Below are positions 8,719-13,935 of a DNA stretch of 48,421 nt, piece by piece. A program made the position numbers and the translations under genes. The notes under the pieces were generated by a model. It was not told the DNA's origin, did no database searches, and worked only from the letters and a program-made list of their open reading frames with translations. The stretch comes from Syntrophaceae bacterium UBA6252. Its GTDB lineage: Bacteria > Desulfobacterota > Syntrophia > Syntrophales > UBA6807. The stretch is from contig DJVQ01000029.1 of the NCBI GenBank assembly GCA_002441265.1, forward strand, positions 17,797 to 66,217, read 5' to 3'. Positions within the stretch are counted from its first letter, which is position 1. Every line of letters begins with the position of its first letter.

Positions 8719-9274
8719 AGGGCCACCCCTGGTTATTATTCTTTCTGGTTGTTGCCTCATCCGGTCATAATTATTACCGGTTAAGCCTCCAACTGTCAAG
8801 GGATATTTCCGGATACGATCAGGGCGCTCTCACGAACAATCCCTCGCCAATGCGGAACCCCTCACGAAAGCTCGATCCATGGACGACCGCGCCGCGTTTA
8901 CTTTTACTTTGGGGTCCTACTTCAGCGTCGGACCAAGATAACCTGCTTAGATAACATGATATATTCCCGATAGTCGACTGTTTTGGGGCCTTAAACGCCC
9001 ATTTTCAGCTTCGAAAACGCTCTCATTGGTTTTGACGGGGTTGGTAGGATCTGTGAATTTGTTTCTTTGCGGCGGCGCGGAACCGGTGATGAGTATCAGT
9101 AACGCCCTAATTGGCGATTTGATGTCTGACCATGGTGTGCTGTTGCAGCCGCCCACATGAGGCCGGACTATTCGGAAATGCCCCTGTCAGTGACGAAGCG
9201 CTCGCCGTGCTTAATCAGCTCGCGCGGGAGCCCGGGATGCGTGAATGAACCGGAAACCTTTCGGCATTATGATT
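8719..9274. other. Intergenic stretch with no recognisable gene
   Basis: About 550 bases, locally richer in A+T (for example around 8935-8975) than the flanks. A 69-codon minus-strand frame at 8947-9156 has no family features and a poor composition, so it is not called. The stretch may be remnant DNA at the border of the island; nothing further can be supported. Confidence 0.5.
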
Positions 9275-9703
9275 TCATCGGGCGCCAGCCGGCTTAAATA
9301 TCGGGACCTGGCCTTTTGGGGTGGTTTTTACGAGGGATGTATCCTGCGTAGCGAGAGGAAGCTCAAGCCTCATGGCAAGATCCAGGTAGGAGGCGTCATA
9401 GGTTGAAAGTCCGTGTTCCCGGGCGAGCGAAACGATCTCCTTGAGCATCCGCTCGGGGGATTCCTGTTCCACGATGATGGGCAAGCCACTCTGGAGTGTG
9501 AGAAAGCAGGCGACGGAAGACTGTCCGAGGTGTGTTTTTTTAAACGACAAGAAGGACGTTTTTCACCTCGAGCGGCCGAACGGCCGGCACGAAGGCCTCT
9601 CCGGATTCGAGGCTTTCGAGGACGACTTCCGCGTGGCCTTTTCCTCATCATCGAAGCACCAAGATATGACAACGGAATTATCGACCACCAACGGTGCGGA
9701 CAT
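9275..9703 (-). pseudogene. vapC: Decayed PIN-domain toxin (VapC-like), two frameshifts
   Basis: The N-terminus (from ATG 9703) reads MSAPLVVDNSVVISWCFDDE, a PIN-domain start with its first catalytic Asp. After about residue 24 the homologous sequence moves to another frame (LESLESGEAFVPAVRPLEV), which ends in a stop at an A7 run near 9540-9546; the rest (SLAREHGLSTYDASYLDLAM, LPLATQD) continues in a third frame to 9275. Put together these give a complete PIN fold of usual length, so at least two indels separate it from an intact gene. The start overlaps the upstream antitoxin-like stop (TGATG), the normal vapBC arrangement. VapC toxins are RNases; this copy should be inactive unless the frame changes are sequencing errors. 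Confidence 0.75.
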
Positions 9704-9927
9704 CAGCGTCTCCCCTCCTCGATCATGCAACGAACGGAAAGCCCTTCGAGGCGGTGGCCCCTTCGAAACCGTTTCAATTGATCGATGACGTCGCAAACGG
9801 GCGTCCTTTTCGTAAAATCGACAGGCTGCAAGGTCGCCACGGGCATGCCGTGTTTCGTGATGGAATGCCGGCGTATTTTTTTTCTTTCCGGGGAGACGCG
9901 TTGCGGTACACATATCTTCCGAACCAT
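9703..9927 (-). pseudogene. Antitoxin remnant (Phd/VapB-like) upstream of the vapC remnant
   Basis: The C-terminal two thirds look like a Phd/YefM-type antitoxin: ITKHGMPVATLQPV, then VIDQLKRFRRGHRLEGLSV ending in MIEEGRR, the usual tail of the antitoxin partnered with this PIN subgroup. The N-terminal DNA-binding part (normally an EAK-x-x-LSRL segment) is missing; the residues before KHGMPV are a low-complexity Lys/Arg stretch. The gene therefore appears truncated or frameshifted near 9880. The stop overlaps the toxin start by TGATG. Confidence 0.6.
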
Positions 9928-10014
9928 AGAGAACGACCACGTAGCAAGATTCAGGAAAGCCCCAGCCGGCTTTTCGGCCGGATGGATCGCCTTTCGGGAT
10001 GCTGAAAAAAAGAC

Positions 10015-10073
10015 TTGACAGCGACGGGGGAAAAGATTATTAGATAAGCAAATCTAAGTTAGGTAAATCTAAC
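10015..10073 (+). promoter_or_regulatory. dtxR promoter with tandem palindromic operators
   Basis: A -35 TTGACA at 10015-10020 and a -10 TATTAG at 10038-10043 are 17 bases apart. Overlapping and following the -10 are two inverted repeats: TTAGATAAGCAAATCTAA at 10040-10057 and GTTAGGTAAATCTAAC at 10058-10073. The half-site AAATCTAA occurs twice in direct order. The form and position fit operators for the DtxR-type repressor encoded 13 bases downstream, hence autoregulation; binding is inferred. Confidence 0.75.
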
Positions 10074-10085
10074 AAAGAGGTCCCC

Positions 10086-10661
10086 ATGAAGGAATCCCGC
10101 AAGGAAGACGAAATCTCCGTGAAGCCTTTGACTTCAGTCATGGAAGACTATCTGGAGGCCATATTCGATCTGGACCGGGAAAAAAAGGTGGTTCGCGTCA
10201 AGGACATCGCCAGGCGGCTGGACGTCAAAATGCCCACCGTGTCCAGCATGCTCAAAACCCTGAATGACAGGGGCCTGGTGAACTACGAGAAATACGAATA
10301 CGTGGAGCTGACGAAAAACGGTGCGGATGTCGGCAAGGAGATGCGGCGCAGGCATGAGGTCTTGTCGAAATTTCTGACCGGGGTCCTGGAAATCGAGTTC
10401 AAGACCGCCGACGAGGAAGCCTGCAAGATGGAACACACCCTCAGCGCCACCACCCTGGACAGCCTGACGGAATTCATGGAATTCATACAGGAGTGTCCCC
10501 GCGCAGGGGAGAGTTGGCTGAACCATTTCAAGGAGTATCGGCTGCACGGCCGCAGGCCCGAAAAATGCCGGGCACAAGGGGAAGCGTTCTCCCGCGACTT
10601 CGAGAACCGGATCCATGCCGCCGATGTTTCGGCCTCCAAGGAGAAAACTGACAAGAATTGA
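10086..10661 (+). CDS. DtxR/MntR-family metal-dependent transcriptional repressor
   Basis: A 191-residue regulator. Residues 15-75 form the winged helix: SVMEDYLEAIFDLD, VRVKDIARRLDVKMPTVSSMLKTLNDRGLV, then the wing YEYVELTKNG. The dimerisation and metal domain follows, with the ligand motif EEACKMEH, matching the Cys-x2-Glu-His metal site of DtxR proteins. The tail after 150 is charged and lacks an SH3-like domain, as in the short MntR-type members. It binds DNA when loaded with Fe(II) or Mn(II). It is followed by a terminator and by the iron-uptake genes, so iron is the likely signal. AAAGAGG precedes the ATG by 6 bases, and two operator-like palindromes overlap its promoter. Confidence 0.9.
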   Translation: MKESRKEDEISVKPLTSVMEDYLEAIFDLDREKKVVRVKDIARRLDVKMPTVSSMLKTLNDRGLVNYEKYEYVELTKNGADVGKEMRRRHEVLSKFLTGVLEIEFKTADEEACKMEHTLSATTLDSLTEFMEFIQECPRAGESWLNHFKEYRLHGRRPEKCRAQGEAFSRDFENRIHAADVSASKEKTDKN

Positions 10662-10669
10662 CCCGTTCG

Positions 10670-10708
10670 GCCGTCTTTGCCGGGAAGGGGCGAAAGGCGG
10701 CTTTTTTT
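10670..10708 (+). terminator. Intrinsic terminator after the dtxR-type gene
   Basis: GCCGTCTTTGCC (10670-10681) pairs with GGCGAAAGGCGGC (10689-10701) with one bulge and one wobble, followed by T7 (10702-10708). It begins 8 bases after the stop codon. Confidence 0.8.
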
Positions 10709-10727
10709 ACGACCATGAAGTTCGATA

Positions 10728-10743
10728 CTTCTAACAATAGAAG
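10728..10743 (+). promoter_or_regulatory. Perfect inverted repeat overlapping a ribosome binding site
   Basis: CTTCTAACAATAGAAG is a perfect 6-base inverted repeat with a 4-base loop. Its right arm runs into AAGGAG (10741-10746), the ribosome binding site of the gene at 10758. It could be an operator or an RNA hairpin that limits translation. No protein can be assigned. Confidence 0.4.
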
Positions 10744-10757
10744 GAGATGCTAAATCG

Positions 10758-11051
10758 ATGGGGGACGACAAGCGGGATCTGATCGACGTGCTCAACACCA
10801 GCGTCAAGGAACTGCGGCAAAGAATCGATGTGCATTGCTGCCTCGTAACCTCGATATTGGAGGGACGGGTGGACGAGAACGGCCTGCGGTCCCTCATGGA
10901 CCCGTGCCCCAGGCGATCGCGGGAACTGATGATGAAAACGGCGATCAAAGAGGCCATAGACGTATTGGAAGAAAGCAGGAAAGCATTCAAATCCAAAAGG
11001 CTTGAAGCCTTGCGCAGGAAGCTTACCCAGGTGTTGATCGACGCAGATTGA
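10758..11051 (+). CDS. Hypothetical small protein in the iron region
   Basis: A 97-residue protein that I do not recognise. It is mostly helical by composition, with the pattern VLNTSVKELRQRIDVHCCLV near the N-terminus, a PCPRRSRELMMK segment in the middle and a basic helix (FKSKRLEALRRKLTQVL) at the end. Two adjacent cysteines (27-28) and one later (54) are the only possible metal ligands. It has no signal peptide or membrane segment. AAGGAG lies 11 bases before the ATG, slightly far, and inside an inverted repeat. It lies between the dtxR-type gene and the first copy of a leader-like RNA element, so it is probably iron-regulated; function unknown. Confidence 0.7.
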   Translation: MGDDKRDLIDVLNTSVKELRQRIDVHCCLVTSILEGRVDENGLRSLMDPCPRRSRELMMKTAIKEAIDVLEESRKAFKSKRLEALRRKLTQVLIDAD

Positions 11052-11066
11052 TCCTGGAAGGGATGT

Positions 11067-11150
11067 CTTACGGGTTCCATGTCGACGGAATGACATGGAA
11101 AAAGTGAAGGCGTACCCCGATGTCGAAACGACAAAGGTACGCCTTTTTTT
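11067..11150 (+). ncRNA. Leader-like structured RNA element, copy A, with intrinsic terminator
   Basis: Order of parts: CTTACGG (11067-11073); hairpin TTCCATGTC/GACATGGAA (11075-11083 and 11092-11100); linker and stem AAGTGAAGGCGTA ending in ACC; a small inner hairpin TGTCG-AAA-CGACA (11121-11133); the closing arm GGTACGCCTT (11136-11145) and a T-run. Arms 11107-11116 and 11136-11145 pair perfectly over 10 bases. The same parts with the same invariant words recur at 13212-13297. The early TACG can pair with CGTA of the terminator arm, giving two mutually exclusive folds, as in attenuators and riboswitches. It lies upstream of the DUF2325 gene. The terminator is certain enough; the regulatory role is inferred. 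Confidence 0.65.
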
Positions 11151-11183
11151 GTCCTTGATGCGCAACGGGTCGAGGAGGTGGAT

Positions 11184-12446
11184 ATGTTGGAAGGAGAAAA
11201 TAACCTGAAAAACGACGAAGACGGTGTCATCCGGCATGAGGACGGCTTGTTGCATTGCAGATCCCGATTAAGGTTCTGGCGTGTCGCGTCTTTTTTCAAA
11301 TGCCCGCTGGTCGGCATGTGCCTGACGCTTTCGGAGCAAAAACAGCTTCTCAAGAGGGCCGGCGTGCCGTGCACCAGGAAAAGCCCTTTTGAAATCCATG
11401 AGATTCTGGTCGCCTGTTCGAATGATGAAAACCCCCTGTCACGGAGAATCGACGACTTTTTGAGCTGCAAGTTCGGAAAGGGTGCGGCGGCATGGCTTGT
11501 CCTCGAGGATCGGATTTTCATGGACCGCTTCAGGGCCGCCATGAGGTCCGGTGAGTTCACCGAAGCATTGTGGGCCGCTGCGTTCAATCCCGGATTGTCC
11601 ATGAAATGCAGGGGGGAGGTGTTCGGCGAAGGTCACATGGCCATGCACTGTACCGCGGAAGAGCGCATGACATTCGCCCGCGAGATGGCGAGGCGGCAGC
11701 GGGAATCGAACGATCTGCGCCGGGAGCTCAAGGACACCGCCCGGCGGTGCCGGCTGATGCGGAAAGAGATTGAAAGTCATCAATCGGACCGGGCGGCTTT
11801 GCGGTTTGCCGTCGATTTGCTGGAGAAGGAAAAAAATGAATTGCGGGAGGCGGTTTCCGAATCCGGTATCCGGGCATGCGATGCCGAACCGAAACCGGAA
11901 ACCTGCGGGCTTCCCCGGGATCATGACGAATTGCGCCGGAGGCTGGAGGAGGCACGGCGCCAGGTGGAGGTCCTCGAGGAAAAGAACGGGAGACTGTCGG
12001 CGCAACTCGATCAGCAGATGGACGTGAATCGTCATTTCCTGGTGGAACTCAGAACCGTCATCGCCGAAATGACCGCGTTGAACCGGTGCAACGCAAGCTG
12101 TCCCGCCTTCGATCTGTGCCGGAAAAGAATTCTCGTCGTCGGCGGGATTACGCGCATGGAAGCCCTGTACCGGGGGCTGATCGAAGGCAGCGGGGGCATT
12201 TTCGAATATCACGACGGTTATGTGAAGAAAGGCGCCAAGGCGCTCGAGTGCAGTCTCCGGCGCGCCGATGTGGTGCTTTGTCCGGTGAGCTGCAACAGCC
12301 ACGCGGCCTGTTCCATCGTCAAGAATCTAGGTAGAAAACACAACAAGCCCGTTTACATGCTCCCCAATTCCAGCCTCAGCGCCATATCCAGGGTGATCTG
12401 GGGGGGCGACGGCACGGTGAACGAGTGTTTCGGGAATATCCCGTAA
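11184..12446 (+). CDS. DUF2325 domain protein with central coiled coil
   Basis: A 420-residue protein. The last 100 residues (ILVVGGITRMEALYRGLIEG, DVVLCPVSCNSHAACSIVK, KPVYMLPNSSLSAISRVI) are a DUF2325 domain, a small Rossmann-like fold of unknown function often found near metal-homeostasis genes. Residues about 170-290 are a long charged coiled coil (repeated E, K, R and L heptads). The N-terminal part carries a Cys-containing segment (LLHCRSRLRFWRVASFFKCPLVGMC) and a region unlike anything I know. A Cys-rich piece, RCNASCPAFDLCRK, precedes DUF2325. The start at ATG 11184 follows GAGGAGG by 5 bases; a GTG at 11178 is part of that site. It is the first gene after leader element A and runs into the STAS-like gene. 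Confidence 0.8.
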   Translation: MLEGENNLKNDEDGVIRHEDGLLHCRSRLRFWRVASFFKCPLVGMCLTLSEQKQLLKRAGVPCTRKSPFEIHEILVACSNDENPLSRRIDDFLSCKFGKGAAAWLVLEDRIFMDRFRAAMRSGEFTEALWAAAFNPGLSMKCRGEVFGEGHMAMHCTAEERMTFAREMARRQRESNDLRRELKDTARRCRLMRKEIESHQSDRAALRFAVDLLEKEKNELREAVSESGIRACDAEPKPETCGLPRDHDELRRRLEEARRQVEVLEEKNGRLSAQLDQQMDVNRHFLVELRTVIAEMTALNRCNASCPAFDLCRKRILVVGGITRMEALYRGLIEGSGGIFEYHDGYVKKGAKALECSLRRADVVLCPVSCNSHAACSIVKNLGRKHNKPVYMLPNSSLSAISRVIWGGDGTVNECFGNIP

Positions 12447-12466
12447 ATTCATTCATGGAGAGGAAA

Positions 12467-12856
12467 ATGAGAGCGAATTTCCAGATTGAGTCGAGAAAAA
12501 GCGAAGGGGACTGGCACATTGATCCGGTTGGAGATTTTGACGGGGCTTCCGCCCTGGAACTGATTCACCTGCTTTCCAATCAATACAGCGGCGAGGGACG
12601 GATTCTCATCGATACGGGAAAGCTTGGGACCCTGTGCCCGTTCGGCTGCAGGATGTTTCAATGCCAGTTTTACCAGTGCCGCATTCCGGCCGACCGCATA
12701 TCGTTTCATGGAGAAAAGGGATATGCCCTGGCGCCGGAAGGCTCCCGGGTCGTCGTGGAGCCTGAAAAACACGAGTGCCGCTGCAACGGGAACTGCGTCA
12801 ATTGCCCTTGCGCCGGGAAGAGGAATCGAAAGGAGACCACGGTCCGGAATAATTGA
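12467..12856 (+). CDS. Small STAS-like protein with Cys-rich tail
   Basis: A 129-residue protein. The N-terminal 70 residues (HIDPVGDFDGASALELIHLL, RILIDTGKLGTLCPFGCRMFQ) resemble a STAS/anti-sigma-antagonist-like fold, including the strand-helix pattern around GASALELI and ILIDT, but no phosphorylatable Ser is at the usual place. The tail CRCNGNCVNCPCAGK holds five closely spaced cysteines, and further cysteines lie in PFGCRMFQCQFYQCR, so metal or Fe-S binding is likely. GGAGAGG just precedes the ATG at 12467; an in-frame ATG at 12455 is less well placed. It follows the DUF2325 gene by 20 bases and is followed 2 bases later by another Cys-rich gene. Function is not known. Confidence 0.7.
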   Translation: MRANFQIESRKSEGDWHIDPVGDFDGASALELIHLLSNQYSGEGRILIDTGKLGTLCPFGCRMFQCQFYQCRIPADRISFHGEKGYALAPEGSRVVVEPEKHECRCNGNCVNCPCAGKRNRKETTVRNN

Positions 12857-12858
12857 AC

Positions 12859-13107
12859 ATGGCGAATGTCGGCGGCAAGTTACGCATCGAGGTGGCGGAG
12901 GAAACCGTCTACCGGCTTCTGGAAGAGGGTCGGGTGTGCGTGGCGGATTTTCGGTGTCTGGACTGCAAGTCCAAGGATTGCCTGTGGCGGCTCTGTCTTG
13001 AGTGCTGTGCGAAAAAGCCGCCGGCCTGCCATCGCGATCCGTCCACGGACGGCGTCTTTTGTCTCGCTTGCGGAGGGCACTCGAAGGAGGACCGGCGGGA
13101 GCTGTGA
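12859..13107 (+). CDS. Cys-rich small protein, probable metal-binding
   Basis: An 82-residue protein with eleven cysteines: CVADFRCLDCKSKDC, then CLECCAKKPPAC, and CLACGG near the end. The spacing (C-x2-C-x4-C and C-x2-C) suggests two zinc or Fe-S knuckles. The N-terminal segment GKLRIEVAEETVYRLLEEGRV reads like a short helix-strand unit. The start ATG at 12859 lies 2 bases after the stop of the previous gene, so the two are translationally coupled. It ends 30 bases before the second leader promoter. No family name can be given; an accessory role in iron handling is inferred from position only. Confidence 0.65.
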   Translation: MANVGGKLRIEVAEETVYRLLEEGRVCVADFRCLDCKSKDCLWRLCLECCAKKPPACHRDPSTDGVFCLACGGHSKEDRREL

Positions 13108-13137
13108 TGGATACTGCGACGGATCGGCAAAAAAAAC

Positions 13138-13196
13138 TTGACAAAAAATGAAGGACATGTAAATTAGAATTCTCTTTGTAAGATAGAAAACTCTAA
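13138..13196 (+). promoter_or_regulatory. feo promoter with DtxR-like operator
   Basis: TTGACA at 13138-13143 is followed 16 bases later by TAAATT (13160-13165) preceded by TG. An imperfect inverted repeat, TTAGAATTCT (13164-13173) and AGAAAACTCTAA (13185-13196), overlaps and follows the -10. The outer TTAGA/TCTAA ends match the palindromes at the dtxR-type promoter (10040-10073), so the same repressor probably controls the feo genes. Confidence 0.7.
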
Positions 13197-13211
13197 TCTT
13201 GCAAGGTTCAC

Positions 13212-13297
13212 CTTACGGCCTCCGGCCCCTGCCGGTGCGGAGGAAGTGAAGGCGTAACGCGAGGTGCCAGTGCACGCTCCGGTTACGCCTTTTTTTA
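13212..13297 (+). ncRNA. Leader-like structured RNA element, copy B, with intrinsic terminator, 5' leader of the feo operon
   Basis: CTTACGG (13212-13218), hairpin CCTCCG/CGGAGG (13219-13224 and 13238-13243), AAGTGAAGGCGTA continuing into a 10-base terminator stem AAGGCGTAAC/GTTACGCCTT (13249-13258 and 13282-13291), an inner GTGC/GCAC hairpin and a T7 run. It lies directly after the feo promoter and 57 bases before the first feo gene, with no gene between, so the terminator must be conditional. TTACG at 13213-13217 can pair with CGTAA at 13253-13257, an alternative to the terminator. The words CTTACGG, AAGTGAAGGCGTA and ACGCCTTTTTTT are shared with copy A at 11067. Confidence 0.7.
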
Positions 13298-13354
13298 TGG
13301 TCCGTTCCAATACGTTTTTTCCCGAGGGGAACGGAGAGCTTTTCTGGAGGCATT

Positions 13355-13681
13355 ATGGAAAACGTTGTTTCGATGGTTGGACGGCGGCGCGCACTCGAAA
13401 GGGCAAGGCGGGATATCATGACGTCAACGAGGGACCGGCCGGGCATCGACGCGGGGGCGCTTCCGCTGCGCCTGGCCCGGGAGGGCGAATGGGTCAGGAT
13501 CGTTGCCATATGCGGCGGCAGGGGGTTCCACGAACGGCTGGCCGGGGTGGGTCTCCGGGTCGGCGAGAAGATGCAGGTCTTGTGCAATCCCATGGATGGA
13601 AAACTGTTGATCGGTCACGAAGGTGCCCGTCTTTATCTGGGCGGCGGCATGGCCCATAAAATCCAGGTCGTCGTCGTGTAA
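13355..13681 (+). CDS. FeoA-domain protein with N-terminal extension
   Basis: A 108-residue protein. Residues 35-108 (LPLRLAREGEWVRIVAICGGRGFHERLAGVGLRVGEKMQVL, GARLYLGGGMAHKIQVVVV) are a FeoA (SH3-like) domain, including the RLAGVGLRVGE turn. The first 35 residues are a basic extension not normal in FeoA. FeoA proteins sit on FeoB in the cytoplasm and are needed for Fe(II) import. GGAGG lies 5 bases before the ATG. It is the first gene of the feo operon and lies 11 bases before a second, standard-length FeoA, so the two may have distinct partners or form a heteromer. Confidence 0.88.
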   Translation: MENVVSMVGRRRALERARRDIMTSTRDRPGIDAGALPLRLAREGEWVRIVAICGGRGFHERLAGVGLRVGEKMQVLCNPMDGKLLIGHEGARLYLGGGMAHKIQVVVV

Positions 13682-13692
13682 GGAGAATGCAA

Positions 13693-13935
13693 ATGAAAGC
13701 AACATTGCGGGACATGGCGGTGGGCGAATCCTGTACGGTCTCCGGATACGTCAAAGGGGCATCGGCCTATCGGGAAAAACTGCTGGCCATGGGATTGACC
13801 AGGGGAACGGAAATTTCCGTCGAGCGGATCGCCCCCATGGGGGACCCTGTGGAAATCAAGGTGCGGGGATTCGCCCTGTCGCTCAGGAAAGACGAGGCTT
13901 CCGCCTTGCTGGTGGAAAGGAGGATTCAATCATGA
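13693..13935 (+). CDS. feoA: Ferrous iron transport protein FeoA
   Basis: An 80-residue, single-domain FeoA with the usual pattern: LRDMAVGESCTVSGYV, REKLLAMGLTRGTEISVER, then GDPVEIKVRGFALSLRKDEA. The length is standard. The ATG at 13693 is preferred over that at 13687 because AAGGAG ends at 13685, leaving 7 bases. The stop overlaps the feoB start (ATGA), which is typical of feoAB coupling. It is an SH3-like partner of FeoB in Fe(II) uptake. Confidence 0.93.
   Translation: MKATLRDMAVGESCTVSGYVKGASAYREKLLAMGLTRGTEISVERIAPMGDPVEIKVRGFALSLRKDEASALLVERRIQS

Noticed and set aside
8947..9156. Small minus-strand frame of 69 codons
   Set aside because: No Shine-Dalgarno site, no family resemblance, and a composition that looks non-coding.
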